Shown: positions 25,906 to 35,248 of the stretch, piece by piece
Layout: each line of letters begins with the position of its first letter
How positions within the stretch are numbered: the first letter of the stretch is position 1
Source of the DNA: Psychrobacillus sp. FSL K6-2836
GTDB taxonomy: Bacteria; Bacillota; Bacilli; Bacillales_A; Planococcaceae
Length of the DNA: 64,000 bases
Direction: 5' to 3'
Assembly: GCF_038003085.1 (NCBI RefSeq)
Contig: NZ_JBBOOM010000001.1
Location: forward strand, 186,001 to 250,000
Notes under the pieces: model-generated
The model's database searches: none
Told to the model about the DNA's origin: nothing
The model's input: only the letters and a program-made list of their open reading frames with translations
Program-made: the position numbers and the translations under genes

Positions 25906-26538
25906 ATGACACAAAACCCATTCGGTCAAGGACAAGGGCAAACGCATCAAAATATGCAAACAGGTAATATCCCACAAAATATGAATCATGGTGGACATGA
26001 ACTTTTTGACGTGCATGAAGTTCTATCGACAGTAGTATCTGGTTTAAATTTAAAAACGCTACTCCGTCCACATGTGAAAGACCAAGAATTGCTAAATATT
26101 TTGGATCGTCAATATGCTTTTGCGTTAGATGAATATAATATTACTGTAGAATCCTTTAAAACTGGTACAGATCCATCCCACGCTACTACCAGCTACAAAA
26201 TGCAAACTGGAAATGATTTTATATATGGCATTAAACCTTCACAACCTAAAAAACCGATCCAATCTGCCAATGAACTTTCGGATGAAATCATTTCAGGATA
26301 TCTTCTTGGCGCTGCAAAAGCCTCCGCTACTATTAAAACCTCCGCTGCATTAGAAACAACGAATCCCGTTGTTCGCCGAGTGCTAGCCGACTCAATTCCA
26401 AACTGTATCGAAATGGCTTATGAACTTGCCATTTATCAAAACAAACATCATTATTATCAAGTTCCACAGCTGGATCAGCAAAGTATGCAAGCTTTGTTAA
26501 ATTCCTTTGCTCCTGCTCAAGGAAAAATGATGAGTTAA
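25906..26538 (+). CDS. CotF-like spore coat protein
   Basis: A 210-residue protein of the spore coat F family. The N-terminus is Gln/Gly/Asn-rich (TQNPFGQGQGQTHQNMQ), then the CotF domain: HELFDVHEVLSTVVSGLN, LLNILDRQYAFALDEYN, SDEIISGYLLGAAKASA. Proteins of this type are added to the spore coat in the mother cell. The ATG at 25906 lies ten bases after AAGGAGG. It is evidence that the organism sporulates. A monocistronic unit with its own terminator. Confidence 0.85.
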   Translation: MTQNPFGQGQGQTHQNMQTGNIPQNMNHGGHELFDVHEVLSTVVSGLNLKTLLRPHVKDQELLNILDRQYAFALDEYNITVESFKTGTDPSHATTSYKMQTGNDFIYGIKPSQPKKPIQSANELSDEIISGYLLGAAKASATIKTSAALETTNPVVRRVLADSIPNCIEMAYELAIYQNKHHYYQVPQLDQQSMQALLNSFAPAQGKMMS

Positions 26539-26543
26539 ATTTT

Positions 26544-26580
26544 ATATCTCGTCCCATTCATTTGGGCGAGATATTTTTTA
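26544..26580 (+). terminator. Terminator of the coat protein gene
   Basis: ATATCTCGTCCCA (26544) pairs with TGGGCGAGATAT (26563-26574), followed by TTTTTTAT. Confidence 0.85.
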
Positions 26581-26651
26581 TTCAATTGTTTCTCTCTGTT
26601 AATAACGTATAATAGCTATATTAGTTATTAATGAAGAAATGGGTGGAATTT

Positions 26652-27314
26652 ATGCGAGTAGCAATTTTTGATTTTGATGGAACTATCTATGCAGAAGAAA
26701 CATTTACATTACTAATGAAACACCTAAAAGAACATCCAATCTATCAATCCTCATATAAACGCTTTTATCGTGCAATTGTCCCACCGTACATAGCAAACAA
26801 GCTTAAAATATATCCTGCTAGCAAAATGAAAAAAAGATCCATGCAATTATATTTAGAAGCATTTGAAGGTCGTACAAAACATGAAATGGACTTATACTTT
26901 GAGGAGATTAAAGCAACAATGCAACAAGATTTTAACAAAAAAGTGATAGAAAGACTGAAGCTTCATCAGCATGATAACATTCATGTTTTACTTGTATCTG
27001 GTGCTTATACACAATTTTTAGAGCGTGTGACAGATGGAATTGTGTTTAATCATATAATTGGAACGGATATATGTTATAAGGACGATAAAGTCTTTACCAA
27101 GAATGTACTTACCCATGTAAATGGTGAACAAAAAACGTTGAAGGTTCAAGAAGCTTTGAATGGGCATCAGATTGACTGGGAGAATAGTTATGCATACGGA
27201 GATAGTTTTTCAGACTTGCCCGTTTTAAAGTTAGTGGGAAATCCTGTTGCAGTTAGACCTGAGGAAAAGCTTCGAAAACTAGCTAGAGAGCGTGGCTGGG
27301 AGATTATGGACTAG
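26652..27314 (+). CDS. HAD-IB family phosphatase
   Basis: A 220-residue HAD hydrolase of subfamily IB (SerB-like). Motif I is IFDFDGT with nucleophile Asp; motif II is VLLVSGAY; the motif III Lys is in EQKTLKV; motif IV is YAYGDSFSDLPVL. The cap has SMQLYLEAF. Substrate unknown; SerB-like IB enzymes act on phosphoserine or related phosphoesters. The ATG at 26652 has GGGTGG upstream and is preferred to one 21 bases earlier. Confidence 0.85.
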   Translation: MRVAIFDFDGTIYAEETFTLLMKHLKEHPIYQSSYKRFYRAIVPPYIANKLKIYPASKMKKRSMQLYLEAFEGRTKHEMDLYFEEIKATMQQDFNKKVIERLKLHQHDNIHVLLVSGAYTQFLERVTDGIVFNHIIGTDICYKDDKVFTKNVLTHVNGEQKTLKVQEALNGHQIDWENSYAYGDSFSDLPVLKLVGNPVAVRPEEKLRKLARERGWEIMD

Positions 27315-27404
27315 GCTACGGTATCATTGGAATCTCCTTGACTCATTGATCGTTTATTAATGAGTATTGATCAATTGCATTTCAAGATTGATCAATTATT
27401 CCTT

Positions 27405-27520
27405 GTATTCAACCGATTCTTCCGCGGATTCTAGCGATTCTTTCACACATTCTAGTGATTCTTTCACATATTCTGGCGATTCACACTTATATTCTACCGA
27501 TTTTTACAAACATTCTACCG
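27405..27520. repeat. Degenerate 21-bp tandem repeat
   Basis: A unit close to GATTCTTTCACATATTCTAGC recurs about five times with drift. Preceding it, 27360-27400 contains two palindromes ATTGATCAAT spaced about 25 bp. A 63-codon frame rich in Ser/Thr crosses the repeat, but it lacks a ribosome binding site and reflects the period divisible by three. No gene is called in 27315-27611. Confidence 0.6.
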
Positions 27521-27570
27521 GTTTAACAGTTTTAGACTATCGCACACTTTCTACTTAATTGCCAACCGAT

Positions 27571-27608
27571 CAGAAAAAGTGACCTAGCCACTAAAAGACT
27601 AGGTCACT
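27571..27608 (-). terminator. Terminator of hisHF
   Basis: AGTGACCTAG (27578-27587) pairs with CTAGGTCACT (27599-27608); the minus-strand exit side reads TTTTTCTG. Confidence 0.85.
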
Positions 27609-27611
27609 CGG

Positions 27612-28388
27612 TTAAGTAAGGCGTACATTTACATTTTTAGTTTGCAAGTAAGATTTAATCTCTCCTATTGTATAATCTCCGTAGTGAATCATTGATGCGA
27701 CAAGAGCTGCATCGGCTTTCCCCTCTGTGAAGACTTCTTCTATATGTTCGATTTTTCCTGCTCCACCCGAAGCGATTATTGGGATATTTACTTTTTCAGA
27801 TAACAGCTTGATCAGCGCTACATCATAACCGTTTTTCATGCCGTCTTTGTGGATACTTGTACAAATTATTTCTCCGGCACCTAGGTCAGCGGCTTGCTGT
27901 GCCCATTCAACAACATCCAGTCCCGTTTTCTCATGACCAGAATGTGTGTAAACTTCCCATCTAATAATTTCTTCGTTGTCATTATAAATTGGCATGGCAT
28001 CTAAACCTAAAACGACGCATTGCTTACCGTAAATATCCGCTGCTTCTTTGAGTAATTGTGGACGTAGAACAGCTGCCGAGTTGACTCCAACCTTGTCCGC
28101 TCCTGCTCTAAGTAAATTTTTGAAGTCCTCTACTGTCCGTACGCCACCGATTACAGAAAATGGAATATTTACTTGTTCAGCAACTCGTTGAATCCATTCT
28201 AGTTTTAAATCTTGGTTTTTCAAGGATGCCGTAGTGTCAAGATAGATTAACTCATCTGCACCATCTTCTGTATATTTTTTACCAAGCTCGGCAGGATCAC
28301 CTATAATAGTAGGATTTCTAAATTGAACGTATTTAACTGCTTGATCATTTAATACATCAATAGCTGGAACAATTCGTTTTCTTAGCAT
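27612..28388 (-). CDS. hisF: HisF-like imidazole glycerol phosphate synthase cyclase subunit
   Basis: TIM-barrel cyclase of 258 residues that should make IGP and AICAR with ammonia from HisH. The catalytic Asp pair is kept (PAIDVL near residue 11; GLDAMP near 130), with phosphate loops VRTVEDFKNLLRAGADKV and IIASGGAG. Several normally invariant bits differ: PAID instead of PCLD, VIGGV instead of VGGGI, GVNSAA instead of SINSAA. It pairs with hisH one base away; no other his gene is present. It may serve histidine synthesis or a related cyclase pathway. Confidence 0.85.
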   Translation of the reverse strand: MLRKRIVPAIDVLNDQAVKYVQFRNPTIIGDPAELGKKYTEDGADELIYLDTTASLKNQDLKLEWIQRVAEQVNIPFSVIGGVRTVEDFKNLLRAGADKVGVNSAAVLRPQLLKEAADIYGKQCVVLGLDAMPIYNDNEEIIRWEVYTHSGHEKTGLDVVEWAQQAADLGAGEIICTSIHKDGMKNGYDVALIKLLSEKVNIPIIASGGAGKIEHIEEVFTEGKADAALVASMIHYGDYTIGEIKSYLQTKNVNVRLT

Positions 28389-28389
28389 A

Positions 28390-29001
28390 TTATTTATCTC
28401 CTTGTTTACAGTAATTATCTAAAAGCTGAACCCCGTACTTACCACTTTTTTCTGGGTGAAATTGTACGCCCATTACTTGTAAATTACCAATAACCGATGC
28501 AAAATTTAAACCATAATTTGTTTCACCTAAAATATCTTCCTGATTCTCAGGTTTTGCAAAAAAGGAATGAACAAAATAAAAATCCGTTTCATCTGGAATA
28601 TTTTTAAATAGAAAATGATTTTGAACATCCTTCACTTGGTTCCAGCCCATATGTGGTATTTTCTCCGATTCATCGGTAAATTCAGGTACTGACCCTTTTA
28701 GTAACCCTAGACAAGGCACATTCCCTTCCTCGCTCGTTTCCAATAAAAGCTGCATACCAAGGCAAATACCCAATAGTGGCGTCCCTTCTGAAACTCTCGC
28801 TTTTAAATAATCACTTAGACCGGTGCTATCCAAAACATCCATAGCAACTTTTGCGTTTCCAACCCCTGGTAGGATTAGCTTAGTAATCTCATCGGTATGA
28901 TCACTTGCACACGTAATGAGTTTCGTGTTATACCCTAACTGTTTAATCGCTTTTAATACACTATGTAAATTTCCAGCTCCATAATCAATAATTCCAATCA
29001 T
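28390..29001 (-). CDS. hisH: HisH glutamine amidotransferase subunit
   Basis: Class I glutaminase of 203 residues that feeds ammonia to HisF. The nucleophile is in LLGICLGMQLL, with catalytic His/Glu in VMGVQFHPEKSG. DYGAGNLHSVLKA is the standard HisH start. GGAGG precedes the ATG. Translationally linked to hisF. The two-gene unit is isolated from the rest of the histidine pathway. Confidence 0.9.
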   Translation of the reverse strand: MIGIIDYGAGNLHSVLKAIKQLGYNTKLITCASDHTDEITKLILPGVGNAKVAMDVLDSTGLSDYLKARVSEGTPLLGICLGMQLLLETSEEGNVPCLGLLKGSVPEFTDESEKIPHMGWNQVKDVQNHFLFKNIPDETDFYFVHSFFAKPENQEDILGETNYGLNFASVIGNLQVMGVQFHPEKSGKYGVQLLDNYCKQGDK

Positions 29002-29086
29002 GTCATTGCCTCCAAATTCATTATGTAACTATTATGACATCTATTGAAGAAAAATAAAACAAAAACTTTAGTACACTAGCATAGTA

Positions 29087-29113
29087 AAACCGGTCATGAG
29101 ACTATGACCGGTT
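29087..29113 (-). terminator. Terminator overlapping the gltD 3' end
   Basis: AAACCGGTCAT/ATGACCGGTTT stem (29087-29097 with 29103-29113). The stem includes the last gltD codons and the stop; the minus-strand exit reads TTTTACTA, a short T-run. Confidence 0.7.
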
Positions 29114-30578
29114 TATTACTTACATATTCATTTACACGTTTTGCTACTTCTTGCCCTTCTTTAATAGCCCATACGATTAAACTTTGACCTCTTCTAGCAT
29201 CACCAGCTGTAAAGACTCCCTCAACGTTTGTTAAGTAATCTTTTGAAGATGCAGCAATTTTTTTATTCGTAACCCGAACACCAAATTGATCTGCTAAAGT
29301 TGTTTCTGGTCCTTCAAAACCAATAGCTATAAATACAAATTGAGCTGGCCATACTTTCTCTGTTCCTGGAACTTCTTTAAAAAAGTAAAACCCATCTTCT
29401 CCAAGAATTTTTTCCATTTGGATCGTATGCAGTTCTTTTACATTTCCATCGTCATCTGAGATAATTTTCTTCGTTTGGATTAAATATTCTCTTGGATCTT
29501 TTCCATACTTTGCATCTGCTTCTTCATAAGCATATTCTAGTTTAAAAATAGTTGGGTCAGTCGGCCATTGATTATCGTCTGCTCGAGTTACTGGAAGCTG
29601 TGGATGCTTACCAAATTGGACAACACTTCGACATTTTTGGCGAACTGCGGTTGCTACACAATCAGCACCTGTATCCCCACCTCCAATGACAATTACATCT
29701 TTTCCTTTAGTATTAATAAACTGATCATCCTTGAAATTGGAATCTAACAAACTTTTTGTAGTTGTAGTTAGATAATCCATCGCAAGATGTATCCCTTTAG
29801 ATTCACTGCCTTCCATATGAAGAACTCGTTGTTTTTGCGCTCCTATACATAAAATGACAGCGTCGTATTGTTCCTTTAAATGCTCCGCTGAAATATCCAC
29901 TCCAACCTCAGTATTCAGGATAAATTCAATACCCTCCTGCTGGAGTAAATGAATTCGACGTTCAACAATATCTTTTTCTAGTTTCATATTTGGTATTCCA
30001 TACATTAGAAGACCACCTGCTCGATCTGAACGCTCAAAAACGGTCACGGAATGACCTGCCTGATTAAGGTCATCAGCACTTGCAAGTCCAGCAGGACCAG
30101 AGCCAATAATAGCTATTTTCTTACCAGTTCTTGATAATGGAATTCGTGGAACTATCCAGCCGTTTTCAAAGCCTTTATCGATAATAGTCCGCTCAATATT
30201 TTTAATAGAAACTGCTGGATCTGAAATAGCCAGTGTACACGAACCTTCACATGGTGCAGGACAAACTCTACCTGTAAACTCGGGAAAATTATTAGTCATA
30301 AGCAATCTTTCTAGCGCTTCCTCCCATTTCCCTTTGTAGACAAGATCATTCCATTCTGGGATAAGGTTATTTATAGGGCAGCCTGAAGTAGCACCCCTAA
30401 CTTCTATTCCCATATGGCAAAATGGAGTTCCGCAGTCCATACATCTTGCCCCTTGTTTTTGTAAAGATTTATCCGTTAGCTTGGAAGAATATTCTTTCCA
30501 ATTGCTTATACGTTTGAGAGGGGCCACCTCTTTACCTTTTTCACGTGTATATTCCATAAATCCTGTAGGTTTTCCCAT
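29094..30578 (-). CDS. gltD: Glutamate synthase small subunit GltD
   Basis: Beta subunit of NADPH glutamate synthase. N-terminal cysteine-rich Fe-S region (CMDCGTPFC, CPAPCEGSC), FAD site IAIIGSGPAGLASADDL and NADPH site VIVIGGGDTGADCV, with AGDARRGQSLIVWA near the end. Length 494 is standard. Delivers electrons from NADPH to GltB. GGAGAGG precedes the ATG, 17 bp after gltB. Confidence 0.96.
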   Translation of the reverse strand: MGKPTGFMEYTREKGKEVAPLKRISNWKEYSSKLTDKSLQKQGARCMDCGTPFCHMGIEVRGATSGCPINNLIPEWNDLVYKGKWEEALERLLMTNNFPEFTGRVCPAPCEGSCTLAISDPAVSIKNIERTIIDKGFENGWIVPRIPLSRTGKKIAIIGSGPAGLASADDLNQAGHSVTVFERSDRAGGLLMYGIPNMKLEKDIVERRIHLLQQEGIEFILNTEVGVDISAEHLKEQYDAVILCIGAQKQRVLHMEGSESKGIHLAMDYLTTTTKSLLDSNFKDDQFINTKGKDVIVIGGGDTGADCVATAVRQKCRSVVQFGKHPQLPVTRADDNQWPTDPTIFKLEYAYEEADAKYGKDPREYLIQTKKIISDDDGNVKELHTIQMEKILGEDGFYFFKEVPGTEKVWPAQFVFIAIGFEGPETTLADQFGVRVTNKKIAASSKDYLTNVEGVFTAGDARRGQSLIVWAIKEGQEVAKRVNEYVSNKPVIVS

Positions 30579-30595
30579 GAGTATCTCCCCTCTCC

Positions 30596-33500
30596 TTATT
30601 TTTTTGCTAGTTCTTCTGTTTTTTTATCCTTCACGATTGAAGTTCCCAGAAATGCCTGCATTGCAGCAGCATCATCTGTTAGCCCCTGTAATTTAAACGA
30701 CTGGATTTTTTCCAACATTATTTTATAATCATTCGGTACAACTTTCACAAATCGACCAGATGCTTCATCCCAGTTATCCAATAAATTCATTGCTTTTGTA
30801 CTCTTCGTATAATAATAATGATCCATTATTAATTGGCGTACAGCATGTAGTTCATCTGCAGTTTGAATCTGTTCAAACCCAATCATTTCTGTATTACATT
30901 TTTCTTTAAAACCGCTCACGTCATCTACAAGTACATACGCAATTCCGCCAGACATTCCTGCCCCGAAATTTTTCCCTACATCCCCTAAAATGACAGCACG
31001 GCCACCTGTCATGTATTCACAGCCGTGGTCACCAATACCTTCAACAACAACATCTACTCCACTATTTCGAACTGCAAAGCGCTCCCCAGCACGTCCATTT
31101 ATAAATGCAGTTCCGCTCGTTGCTCCATAGAGAGCAACATTCCCAGCAATAACATTTTGTTCCGCTTTACCTTGAATAGGAGCTGTTACAATTAGTTTCC
31201 CACCAGATAATCCTTTTCCAAAATAGTCATTTACATCGCCTGTAATATACATCGTCATCCCTTTTGGTATAAATGCACCAAAGCTTTGACCAGCTGCGCC
31301 TGTAAATCTTAAAACTATAGAATCATCAGTTAATCCTCTTGCACCATATTGTTTAGAGATTTCACTTCCAATTATTGTTCCTACAACACGATCTCTGTTG
31401 GATATTGGAAAGTACATTTCAGCTTTTGACTGACTATCAATCACCTTTTTCAACTTAGGCAGTAACACTTTCATATCAAATGAATCATCAATTTTATGAT
31501 CCTGCTGAGTTCTCCATGTTCTCGTTCCTTCTGGTTGATATAATAGGGCATCTAGATTTAGCTGTTTTGCTTTCCAATGAGCTTTAGCTCGCTCACTAAC
31601 CTCTAACACATCTGTACGACCAACCATTTCTTCGACTGTTCTAAAGCCTAATAATGCCATGTATTCTCTTACTTCTTCTGCTACGAATTTCATGAAGTTA
31701 ACTACGTAATCTGCAGTTCCCGTAAATTTATCACGGAGGTCTGGATTTTGTGTGGCAATTCCAACTGGACAAGTATCTAGGTGACAAGCTCGCATCATAA
31801 TACATCCCATTACAATTAGTGGTGCAGTTGCAAATCCATATTCTTCTGCTCCTAGTAGAGCTGCCATTACAACATCTTTACCTGTCATTAATTTCCCGTC
31901 AGTTTCTAATACTACCCTCTCACGTAAACCATTTAACATTAATGTTTGATGTGCTTCAGCAAGTCCTAGCTCCCAAGGAAGACCAGTATGTTTAATGCTC
32001 GTTTTAGGTGATGCCCCAGTTCCACCATCATATCCACTAATTACAATTACATCAGCTGCGCCTTTAGCTACACCAGCTGCAATTGTGCCTACTCCTGTTT
32101 TTGCAACAAGTTTAACACTAATTCTAGCTGCTCTATTGGCATTTTTTAAATCATGAATCAGTTGAGCCATATCCTCAATGGAATAGATATCATGATGCGG
32201 CGGTGGAGAGATTAAGCCTACTCCAGTTGTAGACCCACGTACATCTGCAACCCAAGGATATACTTTGTTGCCTGGTAATTGCCCGCCTTCTCCTGGTTTT
32301 GCACCTTGTGCCATTTTGATCTGTAATTCATTTGCTTGAACGAGATAATGACTTTTTACTCCAAATCTACCAGATGCAATCTGTTTAATAGCACTTCTTC
32401 TGTTATCACCATTAGCATCTAGTTCATAACGACTCGGATGTTCGCCACCTTCTCCACTATTACTTTTACCACCTATGCGATTCATCGCAATCGCTAGTGT
32501 TTCATGTGCTTCTTGACTTAGCGAACCATATGACATTGCACCAGTTTTAAAGCGTTTAACTATTTTCTCAACGGATTCTACTTCCTCAAGCGGAATACTT
32601 TTAACTTTTTTATCGAACGTTAGTAGATTCCTTAAAAATCCAATGCGTTCTTCGTTTGCCATTTCTGCATATTGTCTATATAAACCATAATCGCCTCTTC
32701 TAGTTGCCCATTGCAGCGTATGGATCGTTTTAGGATTAAATGCATGATGTTCTCCCGTACTTCTCCACTGGAAATCACTACCTGATTCTAATGAATTACC
32801 TGATGCAACAACTGCTTGTTCATGCCTATTAATAGCTTCCCTCGCAATTGTAGCTAAATCGATTCCACTAAGTTGTGAAACTGTACCAGTAAAATAACGC
32901 TCAATTACATCTTTACTAATACCAACAGCTTCAAAAATTTGAGCGCCACGGTAACTTTGAACAGTGGAAATCCCCATTTTGGACATTACTTTTACTACAC
33001 CATCCGCAATACCTTTACTATATTTTGCAACTGCCTCTGAATAAGTACTAGTTATATGACCATCTTGTATTGCTTCTCCAATCGTTGCATAGGCAAGATA
33101 AGGATTGATAGCATCTACACCAAATCCAATAAGCGCAGCAAATTGATGAACCTCTCTGGCTTCACCAGATTCCACAATAATACTTACTTTTGTGCGATTT
33201 CCATTACGCAGTAAATGCTGGTGAACATGACTTGCTGCTAGTAATACCGGAATTGTTTGCTGTTGTTCTGAAATATGTCTATCCGAAAGTATAAATAGTG
33301 AAGTTCCTTGTTCGATCAGAACGTCTACTTTTTCAGATAGAATTTCTAAATCCAATTTTAAATCTTCAGACATATTTAATTGAAGGACTGCAGGTGTAAA
33401 ATATTTTATAGTATTCTCTTTTAAATGTGCTAGTTGGCCATTTGTTAAGATAGGTGTGTCTAAGAAAATCCGTTTTGCGTTAGAGGCATTAGGATGTAGC

Positions 33501-35128
33501 AAATCTCCTTCTGAACCAAGCAGTGTCATCGTAGAAGTTACAATATGTTCCCTTATCGAATCAATAGGTGGATTTGTAACTTGTGCAAAAAGCTGTTTAA
33601 AATAATTGAACAATGACTGCGGCCGATCAGATAAGACCGCTAACGGCGTATCATTCCCCATTGACCCAATCGGATCTTTCCCATCCACTGCTATCGGAAT
33701 CATATACTTATGCACATCTTCAAATGTATAACCAAATACTTTTTGACGGAATAATAAATCAACAAGCTCTTCTGCTTTTTCTTCCATAACGGGAAGCTTA
33801 TACATATTTTCTGTTAACCATTGTTGATAAGGCTGTGCTTTTGCCATTTCTGTTTTTATTTCTTCATCAGAAATTATTCTTCCTTTTTCCAAATCAACTA
33901 ACAGCATTCTTCCAGGGCTTAGACGTTCTTTATATAAAATATTCTCTTCGTCTATGTCCACTACTCCAACTTCGGACGAGAAAACAATATAGTCATCTTT
34001 CGTAACTAGATAACGTGCAGGACGCAACCCATTTCGATCTAAAATAGCACCAATCTGTTTGCCGTTTGTAAAAGAAATAGCCGTAGGACCATCCCATGGC
34101 TCCATCAAACTGCTATGATATGCATAGAAAGCTTTCTTTTCTTCCGATATATGCGGATTCTCTGTCCAGGGCTCTGGAATAAGCATCATAGCGGTATGGG
34201 CAGGCGTTCTGCCAGCTAAAACAAATAATTCAAATGCATTGTCGAGCATAGAGGAATCACTACCATTTGTATCGATTATTGGCAGTAGCTTCGTTAAGTC
34301 ATCTCCAAAAGCTTTTGAAACAAATTGTTTTTCTCTGGCCTTCATCCAGTTGATATTGCCACGTAATGTGTTGATTTCACCATTGTGAACAATATAACGG
34401 TTGGGATGTGCTCGCTCCCAACTCGGAAAAGTATTGGTACTATAACGGGAATGTACAAGTGAAAATGCAGAAGTGAATAATTCGTCCTGTAAATCGACAT
34501 AAAACAAATCGACTTCTTCTGGAGTTAATAATCCTTTATAAACAATCGTTTGACTGGAAAGACTCGGACAATAGAATTTAAGACTTTGACTTTCAGCCCA
34601 ATGCTCTGCTTGTTTCCGAATAATATATAATTTGCGTTCAAAAGCTAATGATTCCATTTCATTATTTGCTTTTATAAAAACTTGGCGAATAAAGGGTGCC
34701 GTTTCCTTCGCTTTTTCACTTAATCCACTTGCATCGATTGGTACTGTTCTCCAGCCTATAAGCGCTTGCCCTTCGGCAACTATCAAATCGTTTATTTTTT
34801 GTTCAATTAGTTTACGTTCATTAGAGTCGTTTGTAAAAAACAACATACCGACTCCGTATTTGCCTTTTTCGGGTAAATCCCATTCATTACATACAACCCG
34901 AAAAAATATATCAGGTATTTGAACCATCAATCCAGCTCCGTCACCTGTTTTGCCATCGCCGCCTCTGCCAGCACGATGCTCTAATCGACATAACATCTCA
35001 AGTCCTTTTTTTACAATATCATGTGTTGCATTACCTTTTATATGTGCGTATAAACCTATCCCACACGCGTCATGTTCAAAAGACGGGTCATACATACCTT
35101 GTGCTTGTGGTAATTGGTGAAATGTCAT
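30596..35128 (-). CDS. gltB: Glutamate synthase large subunit GltB
   Basis: Alpha subunit (1510 residues) that makes glutamate from glutamine and 2-oxoglutarate. The Ntn-amidotransferase nucleophile is Cys22 in EHDACGIG, so a 21-residue propeptide is removed. The FMN and 3Fe-4S part shows CIMMRACHLDTC (C-X5-C-X4-C). GEGGQLPGNKV and GGTGASPKTSIKHTG line the FMN barrel; the C-terminal GXXGXXXG-type beta-helix repeats are visible. The ATG at 35128 after AAGGAGG is chosen over an upstream in-frame ATG. Divergent from gltC. Confidence 0.96.
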   Translation of the reverse strand: MTFHQLPQAQGMYDPSFEHDACGIGLYAHIKGNATHDIVKKGLEMLCRLEHRAGRGGDGKTGDGAGLMVQIPDIFFRVVCNEWDLPEKGKYGVGMLFFTNDSNERKLIEQKINDLIVAEGQALIGWRTVPIDASGLSEKAKETAPFIRQVFIKANNEMESLAFERKLYIIRKQAEHWAESQSLKFYCPSLSSQTIVYKGLLTPEEVDLFYVDLQDELFTSAFSLVHSRYSTNTFPSWERAHPNRYIVHNGEINTLRGNINWMKAREKQFVSKAFGDDLTKLLPIIDTNGSDSSMLDNAFELFVLAGRTPAHTAMMLIPEPWTENPHISEEKKAFYAYHSSLMEPWDGPTAISFTNGKQIGAILDRNGLRPARYLVTKDDYIVFSSEVGVVDIDEENILYKERLSPGRMLLVDLEKGRIISDEEIKTEMAKAQPYQQWLTENMYKLPVMEEKAEELVDLLFRQKVFGYTFEDVHKYMIPIAVDGKDPIGSMGNDTPLAVLSDRPQSLFNYFKQLFAQVTNPPIDSIREHIVTSTMTLLGSEGDLLHPNASNAKRIFLDTPILTNGQLAHLKENTIKYFTPAVLQLNMSEDLKLDLEILSEKVDVLIEQGTSLFILSDRHISEQQQTIPVLLAASHVHQHLLRNGNRTKVSIIVESGEAREVHQFAALIGFGVDAINPYLAYATIGEAIQDGHITSTYSEAVAKYSKGIADGVVKVMSKMGISTVQSYRGAQIFEAVGISKDVIERYFTGTVSQLSGIDLATIAREAINRHEQAVVASGNSLESGSDFQWRSTGEHHAFNPKTIHTLQWATRRGDYGLYRQYAEMANEERIGFLRNLLTFDKKVKSIPLEEVESVEKIVKRFKTGAMSYGSLSQEAHETLAIAMNRIGGKSNSGEGGEHPSRYELDANGDNRRSAIKQIASGRFGVKSHYLVQANELQIKMAQGAKPGEGGQLPGNKVYPWVADVRGSTTGVGLISPPPHHDIYSIEDMAQLIHDLKNANRAARISVKLVAKTGVGTIAAGVAKGAADVIVISGYDGGTGASPKTSIKHTGLPWELGLAEAHQTLMLNGLRERVVLETDGKLMTGKDVVMAALLGAEEYGFATAPLIVMGCIMMRACHLDTCPVGIATQNPDLRDKFTGTADYVVNFMKFVAEEVREYMALLGFRTVEEMVGRTDVLEVSERAKAHWKAKQLNLDALLYQPEGTRTWRTQQDHKIDDSFDMKVLLPKLKKVIDSQSKAEMYFPISNRDRVVGTIIGSEISKQYGARGLTDDSIVLRFTGAAGQSFGAFIPKGMTMYITGDVNDYFGKGLSGGKLIVTAPIQGKAEQNVIAGNVALYGATSGTAFINGRAGERFAVRNSGVDVVVEGIGDHGCEYMTGGRAVILGDVGKNFGAGMSGGIAYVLVDDVSGFKEKCNTEMIGFEQIQTADELHAVRQLIMDHYYYTKSTKAMNLLDNWDEASGRFVKVVPNDYKIMLEKIQSFKLQGLTDDAAAMQAFLGTSIVKDKKTEELAKK

Positions 35129-35248
35129 GTTTATACCTCCTTTTAAACTAAAAAGTTCGTTAGGAATATTGTATGTTTTCAAAATAATATAAACAATATA
35201 TAATTTGGATATAAATCATCTAATATCGAGATAGATAAGGGGAATTCG
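35129..35248. promoter_or_regulatory. gltB-gltC divergent control region
   Basis: A 120-bp gap between divergent gltB and gltC. It contains ATCTAATATCGAGAT (35218-35232; ATCT-N7-AGAT dyad, a LysR-type site) and an ATATTGT/ACAATAT pair (35166-35172 with 35193-35199). TATATAAT-like -10 sequences lie between. Probable GltC binding region. Confidence 0.55.

Noticed and set aside
27405-27520. CRISPR-like array
   Set aside because: Units drift, have no spacer/repeat alternation, and no cas genes are present.
27367-27558. 63-codon Ser/Thr-rich frame
   Set aside because: No ribosome binding site; it arises from a 21-bp repeat whose period is a multiple of three.
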